Shown here piece by piece: positions 17,309 through 26,434 of a DNA stretch of 35,857 bases (positions are counted from its first letter, which is position 1; every line of letters starts with the position of its first letter). This DNA comes from a bacterium. GTDB lineage: Bacteria > Cyanobacteriota > Vampirovibrionia > Gastranaerophilales > Gastranaerophilaceae. The notes beneath the pieces were generated by a model. The model was not told where the DNA came from, searched no databases, and was given only the letters and a program-made list of their open reading frames with translations. The translations under genes were made by a program, and so were the position numbers. The DNA lies in NCBI GenBank assembly GCA_017512405.1, contig JAFWGJ010000086.1:1-35857 (forward strand), in the 5' to 3' direction.

Positions 17309-17878
17309 ATGAAAAGTTCTACTTTAAGACGTGCAAATTTGTCAAAAGAAAAAATTCAAGTATTGGAAAGATTAGCAAAATACCGCCGTCAAAACCAATT
17401 TAATGCTCAAAATAATATCCCTGCAAAACAAATCCAAGAAAAAGAAATCGATTTGTTGTGGAATAATTTTAAACAACACAGCAAACAGGATAAGTCTCCG
17501 ACTGTTTATTTAATTACAGGCTTTGTGGCAGGTGTTATCGTTACTGTTGTTGTAACAATTTTAATTCAGATATCAATGACAAGTATGAGTGAAACAACAA
17601 AAGATATTTCAACAAAAGTTCCTGAAACAAAAATTGAAGACACTGCTATTACATTTATTCCTGCTGATAAAGAAACTGTTACTGTTGGGGCTGTTACAAC
17701 AGCAAATTCCAAAGAAGAATCATACACTGTCCAAAACGGAGATACTTTGGAAAGTATTATTATAAGATTTTACGGTTCATATAGCAAAGAACATGAACAA
17801 GCTATTAAAGAAGCTAACGGTTTAAATAATCCTAATTCACTTTCAATAGGGCAAAAATTAATTATACCGCTTCATTAA
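17309..17878 (+). CDS. Single-pass membrane protein with C-terminal LysM domain
   Basis: A 189-residue protein. A basic cytoplasmic N-terminus of about 68 residues precedes one transmembrane helix (about 70-95, VYLITGFVAGVIVTVVVTIL). A Thr/Glu-rich linker follows, then a LysM domain at about 138-188 (SYTVQNGDTLESIIIRFYG ... SLSIGQKLIIP). The topology places LysM outside the membrane, where the domain normally binds peptidoglycan glycan chains. It may anchor the membrane to the wall. It stands alone between its own promoter and terminator. Confidence 0.88.
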   Translation: MKSSTLRRANLSKEKIQVLERLAKYRRQNQFNAQNNIPAKQIQEKEIDLLWNNFKQHSKQDKSPTVYLITGFVAGVIVTVVVTILIQISMTSMSETTKDISTKVPETKIEDTAITFIPADKETVTVGAVTTANSKEESYTVQNGDTLESIIIRFYGSYSKEHEQAIKEANGLNNPNSLSIGQKLIIPLH

Positions 17879-17890
17879 TAAAAAAAATTT

Positions 17891-17932
17891 AACCAAAGAC
17901 GGGACTTGCAACAAACAAGTCCCGTTTTTGGT
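17891..17932 (+). terminator. Intrinsic terminator after the LysM gene
   Basis: ACGGGACTTG (17899-17908), a seven-base loop, CAAGTCCCGT (17916-17925), then a T run. Flanking AACCAAA/TTTGGTT can extend the stem. It lies 12 bases after the stop codon. Confidence 0.92.
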
Positions 17933-17943
17933 TATGTAAAGAA

Positions 17944-17973
17944 TTTGCCACCCGTATATTTTTCACTTATAAT
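17944..17973 (+). promoter_or_regulatory. glyA promoter
   Basis: TTGCCA (17944-17949), 18 bases, TATAAT (17968-17973). The short leader carries AAGGAG eight bases before the ATG. No riboswitch fits in the roughly 20-base leader. Confidence 0.75.
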
Positions 17974-17997
17974 CAAACAAGTATTAAGGAGTGAGAA

Positions 17998-19236
17998 ATG
18001 GAAATAGAATTAATAAGACAAACTGACCCTCAAGTTGCGGAACTTATTGAAAAAGAGCTAAAACGCCAGCAAGAAACAATAGAATTAATTGCAAGTGAAA
18101 ACTTTACGTCAAAAGCTGTAATGGCAGCATGCGGAACTGTATTAACCAATAAATATGCAGAAGGTAAACCCTATAAAAGATTTTATAACGGCTGCGATAA
18201 CATTGATATTATTGAAGAATTGGCACAAAAAAGAGCTTGCGAGCTTTTTAAAGCTGACCACGCTAATGTTCAGCCTCATAGCGGTGCACAGGCAAACATG
18301 GCTGTATTTTTATATGCACTTAAACATGGTGATACTGTTTTAGGTATGGATTTATCAAATGGCGGGCACTTATCTCACGGTTCACCGGTTAATTTTTCAG
18401 GTTTATATTTCAATATTGTAAGCTATGGCGTAAATGATGAAGGTATTATAGATTATGATAATGTTGAAAAACTTGCCAAAGAAAATAAACCTAAGATGAT
18501 TATTGCAGGTGCAAGCAATTACTCTAAAATCATAGATTTCAAAAGATTTAAAGAAATTGCAGATGAAGTCGGCGCATATTTACTTGTAGATATTGCTCAC
18601 ATTGCAGGACTTGTTGCTGCTGGTGTTCATCCTTCTCCTGTGCCTTATGCGGATTTTGTAACAACAACAACCCATAAAACATTGAGAGGTCCAAGAGGCG
18701 GAATAATCATGTGCAAAGAAGAACACGCACTCGGTATAGATAAAGCCGTTTTCCCGGGTATTCAAGGCGGGCCTTTAGAACATATAATTGCCGGTAAAGC
18801 TATTGCTTTATTAGAAGCATCTAAACATGAATTTAAAGCTTATGCCGAACAAATTGTAAAAAATGCGAAAGCACTTGCTAACGGGTTAATAAATGAAGGT
18901 CTGGATATTGTAGGCGGAATGACCGAAAACCACTTAATGACACTTGATTTAAGACGTCAAGGCAAAACCGGAAAAGATATTGCAAATGTTCTTGAAGTTG
19001 TCGGTATTACCGCAAATAAAAACACCGTTCCTAATGACCCTCAAAGTCCTTTTGTAACAAGTGGCATAAGGCTTGGTACACCTGCTGTTACGACAAGAGG
19101 ATTTAAGGAAAACGATTTAGATGAAGTTGCAAAAATAATTTCAGGAGCAGTTTATGCCTCTGATAATGAAACTGCTTTAAAAAATCTTCGTGAACGTTCA
19201 TTAAAATTATGTGAAAAATATCCGTTGTATAATTAA
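17998..19236 (+). CDS. glyA: Serine hydroxymethyltransferase
   Basis: A 412-residue PLP enzyme, the normal length for bacterial GlyA. Family signatures are [14 protein letters not shown] near the N-terminus, [33 protein letters not shown] and [14 protein letters not shown], with K227 as the Schiff-base lysine. It converts serine and tetrahydrofolate to glycine and methylene-tetrahydrofolate in the cytoplasm, the main source of one-carbon units. It has a strong promoter and ribosome-binding site and is followed after 20 bases by the WecA-like gene, probably on the same transcript. Confidence 0.98.
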   Translation: MEIELIRQTDPQVAELIEKELKRQQETIELIASENFTSKAVMAACGTVLTNKYAEGKPYKRFYNGCDNIDIIEELAQKRACELFKADHANVQPHSGAQANMAVFLYALKHGDTVLGMDLSNGGHLSHGSPVNFSGLYFNIVSYGVNDEGIIDYDNVEKLAKENKPKMIIAGASNYSKIIDFKRFKEIADEVGAYLLVDIAHIAGLVAAGVHPSPVPYADFVTTTTHKTLRGPRGGIIMCKEEHALGIDKAVFPGIQGGPLEHIIAGKAIALLEASKHEFKAYAEQIVKNAKALANGLINEGLDIVGGMTENHLMTLDLRRQGKTGKDIANVLEVVGITANKNTVPNDPQSPFVTSGIRLGTPAVTTRGFKENDLDEVAKIISGAVYASDNETALKNLRERSLKLCEKYPLYN

Positions 19237-19256
19237 ATTAAATAGGAGATAAAACA

Positions 19257-20321
19257 ATTCTTACACTCGGACAAGTACAAGTTCATATTATCGGAGCAAT
19301 AATTTCACTTATTTTAGGTGTATTTATTGTGCCTATGGTAATCGCGTATTCAAAAAAAGAAGGACTTGTTGACATTCCAAACGAACGAAAAATTCATAAA
19401 AAACCTGTATCAAGATTAGGTGGTGTTGCCATTTGGTCAAGTACTATGCTCACTTTCTTTTTATTAGTACTATTGAGTTATTATCCGTATGGCAGTTTGC
19501 TTTCAGGAATTTTACTAGGTGGTTCTTTAATGTTCTTACTTGGTTTAATTGATGATGTTTATAATCTAAATGCCAAATTTAAATTATTTATACAGGTAGC
19601 AATTGTAACTATTGTATACCTTTTGGGTGTTAAAATTGATACAATAATAAATCCGTTTGGCGGTGTTTTTCATTTAGGATGGTTATCATATCCTATTACA
19701 TTGCTTTGGATTGTAGGTATTTGTAATGCAGTAAACTTTATTGACGGTGTCGACGGACTTGCAGGCTCTGTAATTACTGTAAATTCAATTACACTTGCAA
19801 TAGTTGCAGTGTCAATGACGCCATCTAATTCCATAAGCGCACTGATTGCATTTATTTTAGCAGGTTCCATGCTCGCATTTTTGGCATATAACTTTAACCC
19901 TGCAAAGATTTTTATGGGTGATTCAGGAGCCCTATTTGCAGGATTTTTACTTGCATCTCTTTCAGTAACAGGTGTTATGAAAACAGCAACATTGGCTATT
20001 TTCTTACCATTTGTAGTTTTAGCAGTTCCGATTATAGATATAACATTTTCAAGTTTAAGACGTATTTTAAAAGGAACATCTCCATTTGTTGCAGATGCTG
20101 AACATATTCACCACAAATTGTTAAAGGCAGGATTTTCACAAAATAAAACCGTGGCAATACTTACACTTGTAGCCATTGTAGGAGGTGCAATTGCGACAGC
20201 TCTTGTAGGTTCAATCGGGCACTATATCATATATATGTTCGTATTATTATTGATTATGTTCTGTTTAAGCCTTATAAGCATTACAAGAAAAAAAGATGTT
20301 AACCCCGAAAATAAAGAATAA
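19257..20321 (+). CDS. WecA/TagO-like undecaprenyl-phosphate sugar-1-phosphate transferase, probable ATT start
   Basis: A polytopic membrane protein with MraY/WecA hallmarks: GLVDIPNERKIHKKPVSRLGG in shortened view (GLVDIPN, then RKIHKKP), GLIDDVYNLNAKFKL, NAVNFIDGVDGLAGS, FNPAKIFMGDSGALFAGF, and the HIHHKLL loop. It should load a HexNAc-1-phosphate onto undecaprenyl phosphate to start a surface glycan. The first conventional start, GTG at 19329, would delete transmembrane helix 1. Reading upstream in frame adds GQVQVHIIGAIISLILGVF, a full helix, and reaches ATT at 19257 with AGGAG eight bases before it. No in-frame ATG, GTG or TTG lies between, so ATT is the likely start (354 residues). Confidence 0.85.
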   Translation: MLTLGQVQVHIIGAIISLILGVFIVPMVIAYSKKEGLVDIPNERKIHKKPVSRLGGVAIWSSTMLTFFLLVLLSYYPYGSLLSGILLGGSLMFLLGLIDDVYNLNAKFKLFIQVAIVTIVYLLGVKIDTIINPFGGVFHLGWLSYPITLLWIVGICNAVNFIDGVDGLAGSVITVNSITLAIVAVSMTPSNSISALIAFILAGSMLAFLAYNFNPAKIFMGDSGALFAGFLLASLSVTGVMKTATLAIFLPFVVLAVPIIDITFSSLRRILKGTSPFVADAEHIHHKLLKAGFSQNKTVAILTLVAIVGGAIATALVGSIGHYIIYMFVLLLIMFCLSLISITRKKDVNPENKE

Positions 20322-20329
20322 ATTTAATA

Positions 20330-20866
20330 TTAATCAGGTTTGATATAATAATACAAAATATATTCGAAATTTTTATCTATACCTATTCCTGTAAAATATG
20401 GAAAATATTCTTCGTTTTCATTGTAATTTTCTTTATTATTTATTACAAAGTACGTTAATTTTGTATTATCTATACCAACAAACTCAGAAGGCATATTATA
20501 TATTTTTTGAACTGTTCCTACACGAGTATTTGAATTTAAAAATTGGTGTTGACTAAGTTCTTTTTCAATATATGCTTTATCGATTTTAAATTTTAACAAA
20601 ACTAATGCACCATCAAGTTCATAAGTTCCGGGAATACAGTATAACTTAACTTCATCAGCACTATTAGGAATTGTTTTTGGAAAATGTTCTATATCTGATT
20701 TATAAAAAACTGAATCTAAACATAACTTATAATCTTTCGTGTTTTTATAAACAGTAGGAACTAACAACCGTAAACCTAAAAATAATACGACAAATAGTCC
20801 TACAACAACTGCAAATAAACATACTATGATTTTAAATAATGATTTTTTGTTTATTTTAATGCTCAT
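20330..20866 (-). CDS. Membrane-anchored protein of unknown function
   Basis: A 178-residue protein that I do not recognise. A basic N-terminus leads into one long hydrophobic helix (about residues 10-36), and the rest is hydrophilic, rich in Tyr, Asn and Lys, and presumably outside the membrane. Two cysteines (in LCLDS and LYCIPG) could form a disulfide. It is convergent with the WecA-like gene (eight-base gap) and lies 32 bases after the dehydratase activase-related gene on the same strand, so it may be its second gene. Confidence 0.6.
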   Translation of the reverse strand: MSIKINKKSLFKIIVCLFAVVVGLFVVLFLGLRLLVPTVYKNTKDYKLCLDSVFYKSDIEHFPKTIPNSADEVKLYCIPGTYELDGALVLLKFKIDKAYIEKELSQHQFLNSNTRVGTVQKIYNMPSEFVGIDNTKLTYFVINNKENYNENEEYFPYFTGIGIDKNFEYILYYYIKPD

Positions 20867-20898
20867 TTTTTAATGTATTAAAATTTAATAAAAATTTT

Positions 20899-21930
20899 TT
20901 AGATAAATTCCATAACATTTGAGGTAGGAGCAAAGCCTTCCTCAACAATACCTTGCATGCGTTTTTTACGATATAACATATCTACAAAAGCTTCCAGACG
21001 TGTAATAAAGCCTGCTTCACCTGTGTGTTCATCAATAGTAAGATTTAATAGCGGTTTATTAAACTGTTTGGAACGTCTTGTAATACGCTCTATCATTAAT
21101 GAATCAGGACCGCAGCCAAACGCTGTTATTGAAATTATGCCGTCGATTTTATTATCTTTTAGATAATGTCCTGCACATCCAACCATTTCAGCTTCATTTG
21201 CCCAATATACTTTTTGACCTAAAACGGCTACACCCTCTTGAAGTTGTTCATCTGTTAATTGATATGCCGTATAAACTTTTACACCCATTTTGTTAAGTTT
21301 ATCAATAACTTTCATAGACGCACGCTCGTCATAAATATTATAAGCATGAGAAACAAGTGCAATCGAAATAGGATATTCCGTTTCATCTTTTTCAATTAAT
21401 AATTTTCCTGATGTGGCATATTTTAAAGCTCTTTCGTATTTCATGCCGGATTTAAGCATAACCTGAAAGTTATTATACATTCTCCAACCTGCTTTTGATG
21501 CTTTTTTAATTTGTTCCATATCAAACAAACCAAAAGGTTTTACGCATTCTAACAGAAAATCATACAATCCGTGATGCGGAGCTGATTTATCAAGAGTCGG
21601 ATCAATAATTGTAAAATCTTTTTTTATAACATTTCTGATTAAATCAGGAAGTCCTCTTATTTTAGAACAGTTGTAAATTTTAGGTGCAATAGATTGAATA
21701 GACGGAATAAAAATTTTATTAACACCTTTTTCAAGCAAATTAAGAACCTGTCCCACAAATATTTTAACAGGCAGACAAGTTTCCGTCACAACAAGGGCAG
21801 AACCATTCGATAAAGTTTTTTTAGTAGTTTTGTCAGACAAAATCATTTCAATGCCCATTGCCTTGAAAAAACCACACATAAACGGATATATACTGTAAAA
21901 AGATAAGCCTCTCGGAATTCCTATTTTCAT
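20899..21930 (-). CDS. Acyl-CoA dehydratase activase-related protein (DUF2229 type)
   Basis: A 343-residue protein starting MKIGIPRGLSFYSIYPF, the typical opening of the DUF2229 family linked to 2-hydroxyacyl-CoA dehydratase activases. Conserved cysteines occur at C19, C52 (VTETCLPVK) and C88 (NCSKIRG), plus later VGCAGHYL and AFGCGPDS, consistent with iron-sulfur ligation. The ending TIDEHTGEAGFITRLEAF is also typical. In many bacteria this region is fused or adjacent to the ATP-dependent activase; neither activase nor dehydratase is in this window, so its role here is unknown. Confidence 0.8.
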   Translation of the reverse strand: MKIGIPRGLSFYSIYPFMCGFFKAMGIEMILSDKTTKKTLSNGSALVVTETCLPVKIFVGQVLNLLEKGVNKIFIPSIQSIAPKIYNCSKIRGLPDLIRNVIKKDFTIIDPTLDKSAPHHGLYDFLLECVKPFGLFDMEQIKKASKAGWRMYNNFQVMLKSGMKYERALKYATSGKLLIEKDETEYPISIALVSHAYNIYDERASMKVIDKLNKMGVKVYTAYQLTDEQLQEGVAVLGQKVYWANEAEMVGCAGHYLKDNKIDGIISITAFGCGPDSLMIERITRRSKQFNKPLLNLTIDEHTGEAGFITRLEAFVDMLYRKKRMQGIVEEGFAPTSNVMEFI

Positions 21931-22023
21931 ACTTTATCCTATAACTCTAATCAACCTGTGCTAATCATAAAATAAACACAAAAATTTTTCCAGTTAAGAA
22001 AAATATATATTTATAAAAATTTA

Positions 22024-22052
22024 TTGAAAGCACAGTTTTTTTTTAATAAAAT
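22024..22052 (+). promoter_or_regulatory. Promoter of the two-component operon
   Basis: TTGAAA (22024-22029), 17 bases, TAAAAT (22047-22052), within the 141-base divergent gap. The leader carries CGGAGG nine bases before the response-regulator ATG. Confidence 0.65.
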
Positions 22053-22071
22053 TTGCATAACGGAGGTCTAA

Positions 22072-22785
22072 ATGGACATCACTAAGAAAAGAATATTAAT
22101 AGTTGATGATGATGACGAAATCAGAGAATTACTTGAATTTGATATTGGTCAGAGCGGTTATGTTGTAGATACGGCAAAAGATGGGGCAGAAGGTTTAAAT
22201 AAGGCTCTAAATAACGTTTACGATTTAATTTTGCTTGATGTAATGATGCCGAAAATGAACGGTTTTGAAGTATGCAAGAATATTCGTCAGGCACGTTTGG
22301 CAATTCCGATACTTATGCTTACGGCAAAGGGCACAATTGAAGATAAAACAGACGGTTTTGACAGCGGAGCTGATGATTATATCGTAAAACCTTTTGACAT
22401 ACAAGAAGTTCTTTTAAGAATAAGAGTTTTATTAAGACGAAATCACGTTGAGGAAGATACAAATTCTCTGTCAAATGAAATTTTACATGCCGGAGATATA
22501 CAAATATTTCCAGATACTCTTGAATGCACGATTGTAAATAAAAGAGTTAAACTTACACCAACAGAATTTGAAATATTATATTCATTAATGCAGCATTTCA
22601 ACAATGCCGTAACCCTTGCAACTTTATTAGATGAAGTTTGGGGCTATGACAGTAATGAAGATGTAAGAATGTTAAGAGTTCACGTAGGCGGTTTGAGAAA
22701 CAAAATAGAAGAAAACGTAAAAACACCTAAGTATTTACATACAGTAACAAATGTAGGGTATAAGTTAACACCTTTTTCGGAATAG
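22072..22785 (+). CDS. OmpR/PhoB-family response regulator
   Basis: A 237-residue protein. The receiver (about 1-120) has the acidic cluster D12-D15, phospho-acceptor D56 (LILLDVMMPKMNGFE), the switch Thr in LTAKGT and the Lys in IVKPFD. The winged-helix DNA-binding domain (about 140-235) shows LTPTEFEILYSLMQHF, then DEVWGYD and VRMLRVHVGGLRNKIE, typical of PhoB/OmpR proteins. The kinase gene starts two bases after its stop, so they form one operon and are probably a cognate pair. Target genes are unknown. Confidence 0.95.
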   Translation: MDITKKRILIVDDDDEIRELLEFDIGQSGYVVDTAKDGAEGLNKALNNVYDLILLDVMMPKMNGFEVCKNIRQARLAIPILMLTAKGTIEDKTDGFDSGADDYIVKPFDIQEVLLRIRVLLRRNHVEEDTNSLSNEILHAGDIQIFPDTLECTIVNKRVKLTPTEFEILYSLMQHFNNAVTLATLLDEVWGYDSNEDVRMLRVHVGGLRNKIEENVKTPKYLHTVTNVGYKLTPFSE

Positions 22786-22787
22786 AC

Positions 22788-24512
22788 ATGGAATTTAGTA
22801 AACTAAGAAAAATTCATAAAATAAAAAAATTACTGCATCCGAAAAGATTAAAAATTGCAGAACAGATTCTTATCGTACTTTTTATAGCCCTTTTAATCCC
22901 AATGATTATAAGCGGATTAATTATAAACAACATAAACCAGCAAGCAATGCGTAAACAGTTAATAAATTCTGCTGTTTTAATAGCAAATATGGTTTCCGAC
23001 GAAATTGATGTATTTTTTAAAGTCGTAAATGGTGAATTAACACAAATAAATACTACTTTGAATTACTTGCCAAATTATGAAACAAAACAAAAATATCTTA
23101 AAAATATACAAAAAGATTTTTCATATTTTGCAGATTTAAAATTGGTAAATACCATTGATGAAGTTGAAAGGTTAAAACAACGTAACAAACAGGAAGAAAA
23201 GTTTATTCTTTATCAAAAAACTATTAATAACAAATATTTGGTTGCAGTATTCAATAATAGTGATTTGAATAACCACATGTTTAAATCACTTCAAGACGAT
23301 GCAAGACAGATATATATAATTGATTCATCAGGGAATATGATTTCCCAACATAATTATACGGAAGCCTTATATAATGAATCACTAAGTCTACTTCCAAAAA
23401 ACATAATGGATGACATTGCAGTACTATACGGTAATAAAAAAAATCAACCCATAGTTTATTTGCATAAAACAAATCCTGAATTAATGATTATAGTAAACAC
23501 CACCGAAAAAATTACAAATAATACGATTAATGAAAACAGATTTAAACTTCTGATGGCTGTATTCATATCCTCTTTAAGTATATTTATAATAGTAGCTTTA
23601 TATATTTATTATATGTATATTAATATCCGCCAATTATTTAAAGGCATAATGGCAGTTTCAAAAGGTAGTTATGAACGCAGAATTCGTTTGTTAAAAAGTA
23701 TTTTTACTCCTCACGAAATTGTATTTCTTGCATCCGAATTTAATAAAATGGCATCTGAAATTCATAAATCCTACATTCAGTTAAAAGAACAAAACGTAAA
23801 ACTTGAACAACTAAATGAATTTCGTTCGAACCTTATTGATACGGTAAGTCACGAATTACGAACACCGCTTACAAGTATTCAAGGTTATACTTCAAGATTA
23901 TTAAGAACTGATATTCAAATTGACGAAGAAACAAGACAAAAATCATTGAGAATAATAAAAAAACAATCTGAAAGATTAAAACGATTAATTGAAGATTTAC
24001 TTGTAATTCCTGATATTGAACGGGATAGAATAAGAGTTGCACTGGAACCGGTATGGATTTCAGATACAGTAGAAACAGCAATTACATTAGTCAAAAACAA
24101 CGAAGAAAAAGAAATTATAAACAATTTGTCTGAGGATTTCCCTCTTGTTGTTGCTGACAAAGACAGAGCAGAACAGGTTATAGTTAATTTAATAGAAAAT
24201 GCAATAAAATATTCAAAAGAAAATACACCAATAGTAATTTTTGGGGATTACAACGCACACGAGGCAACAGTGAGTATTGCAAATCAGTGCGATAAAATTC
24301 CTGAAGAAAAATTAAACAGTCTTTTTGAAAAATTTATCAGGATGGATGATAAAACAACAAGAACAACAAGAGGTACAGGCTTAGGCTTGTTTATCGTAAA
24401 AGGTCTTGTTGAAGCAATGAAGGGTAAAATAAATATTTCATCAAATGAAGAATACGGATTTAAAGTAGACATAACATTACCTTTGTTTAAATCCGTAACA
24501 TTAAAACCATAG
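22788..24512 (+). CDS. Membrane sensor histidine kinase
   Basis: A 574-residue protein. Transmembrane helix 1 (about 27-50) and helix 2 (about 253-275) flank an extracytoplasmic sensor of about 200 residues. A HAMP-like linker follows, then HisKA with H355 in VSHELRTPLTSIQGY, then the ATPase domain with N box NLIENAIKYS and G2 box TRGTGLGLFIVK. The usual DxGxG (G1/D box) reads NQCDK, with Asn for Asp and no glycines; Asn variants exist in active kinases, but this box is unusually degenerate. It probably phosphorylates the response regulator encoded two bases upstream. Stimulus unknown. Confidence 0.93.
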   Translation: MEFSKLRKIHKIKKLLHPKRLKIAEQILIVLFIALLIPMIISGLIINNINQQAMRKQLINSAVLIANMVSDEIDVFFKVVNGELTQINTTLNYLPNYETKQKYLKNIQKDFSYFADLKLVNTIDEVERLKQRNKQEEKFILYQKTINNKYLVAVFNNSDLNNHMFKSLQDDARQIYIIDSSGNMISQHNYTEALYNESLSLLPKNIMDDIAVLYGNKKNQPIVYLHKTNPELMIIVNTTEKITNNTINENRFKLLMAVFISSLSIFIIVALYIYYMYINIRQLFKGIMAVSKGSYERRIRLLKSIFTPHEIVFLASEFNKMASEIHKSYIQLKEQNVKLEQLNEFRSNLIDTVSHELRTPLTSIQGYTSRLLRTDIQIDEETRQKSLRIIKKQSERLKRLIEDLLVIPDIERDRIRVALEPVWISDTVETAITLVKNNEEKEIINNLSEDFPLVVADKDRAEQVIVNLIENAIKYSKENTPIVIFGDYNAHEATVSIANQCDKIPEEKLNSLFEKFIRMDDKTTRTTRGTGLGLFIVKGLVEAMKGKINISSNEEYGFKVDITLPLFKSVTLKP

Positions 24513-24522
24513 GTAAAAGAAT

Positions 24523-24945
24523 ATGTTTATGGAAGATGCAATAGAAATTGCCTTACAAACAAAAAAAGAGATACCTGTTGGTGCCGTAATTGTAAAGAAT
24601 GGCGAAATAATAGCGTTTGCTCATAATCAAAAAGAAGAAAGACAAGATGTTACGGCTCATGCAGAAATTTTAGCTCTTCAATCAGCACAAACAGGTCTGA
24701 AACGTTGGAGATTAAATGATTGTGATATGTATGTAACACTTGAACCTTGTCCAATGTGCGCATCTGCAATTATTCAAGCCGGAATAAAAAATTTATACTT
24801 TGGTTCCTACAACACTCAATACGGAGCCTTAGGTTCAGCATTAGATTTGAGAAAAGTGCATAACTCAAAAATGAACGTCTATGGCGGAATACTTGAAGAA
24901 GCATGTGATGAAATTTTGAAAGATTTTTTTGAAAGGCTAAGATGA
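24523..24945 (+). CDS. tadA: tRNA-specific adenosine deaminase
   Basis: A 140-residue cytidine-deaminase-fold protein. The zinc site is complete: HAE (H46, E48) and PCPMC (C76, C79), followed by SAIIQAGIKNLYFGS. The spacing and the downstream region match TadA, which converts A34 to inosine in tRNA-Arg(ACG). The N-terminus is short; an ATG at codon 3 is an alternative start. It lies ten bases after the kinase gene and overlaps the next gene by four bases (ATGA), suggesting one transcript. Confidence 0.92.
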   Translation: MFMEDAIEIALQTKKEIPVGAVIVKNGEIIAFAHNQKEERQDVTAHAEILALQSAQTGLKRWRLNDCDMYVTLEPCPMCASAIIQAGIKNLYFGSYNTQYGALGSALDLRKVHNSKMNVYGGILEEACDEILKDFFERLR

Positions 24946-25685
24946 TTACAAAAAAAGAACTTGACGAACTCGTTAAACAGTACGAAACAACTGATTTTAT
25001 AAAAGATGACCCGATACAAATTCCGCACAGATTTAAAACATATGAAGACATAACAATTTCGGCATTTATAACTTCCTGTTTTGCCTACGGAAACAGAAAA
25101 GTTTTTATACAAAAATTAAATGAACTTTTTGATAAAATCGACAATAAACCTCACGAATATGTTTTAAATTTTGAACCTGATTTACTTAAAGATTTTAATT
25201 ACCGCTTTTCAAAAGATACAGATGTAATTTGTTTTTTTGAAAAACTACATGACTTATATAAAAATAAAAGCTCTTTAAAAGAATTATTCAAACAGAATTA
25301 TAACGGCGATATTCAGCAAATGATGCAAGCGGTTTGCAATTATTTCTATTGCGATTGTAATTTAACTCAAGGGTACTGTCATTTATTTCCGAACCCGCAA
25401 AAAGGCTGTGCAATGAAACGTGTGAGTATGTTTTTACGCTGGATGATAAGAAAACCGCCTGTTGATTTTGGTATATGGGATTTTATACCGAAATCCGAAC
25501 TTGTAATCCCACTGGATACACATGTTGCAAGAATGTCCAGAAAACTGGGACTCCTTGAACGCAATTCAAATGATTTTAAAGCAGTAAAAGAACTAACCGA
25601 TAGATTAAAACAATTTGACAGCAATGATCCTGTTAAATATGATTTTGCTCTTTTTGGCTACGGAGTAGCTCACAAAGACCTGTAA
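24942..25685 (+). CDS. TIGR02757/DUF2400 family protein
   Basis: A 247-residue soluble protein recognised by the order DPIQIPHRF, then FAYGNRKVFIQKL, then KRVSMFLRWMIRKPPVDFG, LVIPLDTHVARMSRKLGL and DFALFGYGV. The C-terminal half, with a conserved LDTHV segment, resembles the helix-hairpin-helix DNA glycosylase fold, but the iron-sulfur cysteines of EndoIII are not in the usual arrangement. The biochemical function of the family is not established to my knowledge. The start overlaps tadA by four bases, so translation is coupled. The end abuts the convergent pilin gene with no gap. Confidence 0.85.
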   Translation: MITKKELDELVKQYETTDFIKDDPIQIPHRFKTYEDITISAFITSCFAYGNRKVFIQKLNELFDKIDNKPHEYVLNFEPDLLKDFNYRFSKDTDVICFFEKLHDLYKNKSSLKELFKQNYNGDIQQMMQAVCNYFYCDCNLTQGYCHLFPNPQKGCAMKRVSMFLRWMIRKPPVDFGIWDFIPKSELVIPLDTHVARMSRKLGLLERNSNDFKAVKELTDRLKQFDSNDPVKYDFALFGYGVAHKDL

Positions 25686-26369
25686 CTACTTGCATCTTGG
25701 ATTAGCTTCAGTTACCGTTGTTCCGTTCTGACACGTACCATTATTATCAGTTAATTTCAGATAGTCAGCATTATCATATTTAATTATCCAAGTAGCTCCA
25801 TAACTATTACGCGATGCACCCTTGAGATCGTTAAAAGACAAGTTATAGCCTTGAGGAATTATACCCATAGTAGAATCGTTACCTGTAGGCAATTCAAAAT
25901 AAAATAAATCTTTACCATTAGCAAAACTACCCTTTGCAGGACCATCAATATCAACAAGTATTGGTGAACCACTATCAGGACTATCAATAGCAACAGATGC
26001 ACCATCTGCTAATATAAATTTGTAAATTTTATCATTTGAATCATAGCCACTATTATTCATACAACTTTGATTTGTTGAATTACTACAATCCTTTGATAGT
26101 TTCATGAACTCAGCTAAACGTTCACCTGTCCGTTTTGTTTTAGCTTGCTCAGTATTATCATTTATATGCCACTCACTATAAGGTCCATATACAGCTTCTG
26201 CACGTCCAAAAGCATCATTTAAGTTTTGATATATTTTCTTTACTTTTGCAACTTTCTCTTTATCACCTGTTGAGCTGTTTAAGTTTGGTAATGTCAATGC
26301 TGACACAATACCAATTACACCCATTACAATAAGGGTTTCTGCGAGGGTAAAAGCAAATATTTTTTTCAT
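25686..26369 (-). CDS. Type IV pilin-like (prepilin) protein
   Basis: A 227-residue protein with a prepilin N-terminus: MKKIFAFTLAETLIVMG, cleavage expected before FTLAE (A at -1 instead of the common G, E at +5), then a hydrophobic helix VIGIVSALTLPNL. The remaining 200 residues are a soluble head with four or more cysteines, typical of secreted pseudopilin-like proteins abundant in this kind of genome. The ATG at 26369, with AGGAG six bases upstream, is the true start; a longer frame extends 17 codons upstream across the promoter. It could be a pilus or pseudopilus subunit for adhesion or DNA uptake. Confidence 0.9.
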   Translation of the reverse strand: MKKIFAFTLAETLIVMGVIGIVSALTLPNLNSSTGDKEKVAKVKKIYQNLNDAFGRAEAVYGPYSEWHINDNTEQAKTKRTGERLAEFMKLSKDCSNSTNQSCMNNSGYDSNDKIYKFILADGASVAIDSPDSGSPILVDIDGPAKGSFANGKDLFYFELPTGNDSTMGIIPQGYNLSFNDLKGASRNSYGATWIIKYDNADYLKLTDNNGTCQNGTTVTEANPRCK

Positions 26370-26391
26370 ATATAACTCCTTGTTTTTCACC

Positions 26392-26420
26392 ATTATGACT
26401 AACATCATAGTATTTGTCAA
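26392..26420 (-). promoter_or_regulatory. Pilin gene promoter
   Basis: On the minus strand TTGACA (26415-26420), 17 bases, CATAAT (26392-26397). Predicted start about 26385, giving a leader of about 16 bases with AGGAG. This promoter also argues against translation starting further upstream. Confidence 0.8.
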
Positions 26421-26434
26421 TTATATGCAGTTTA

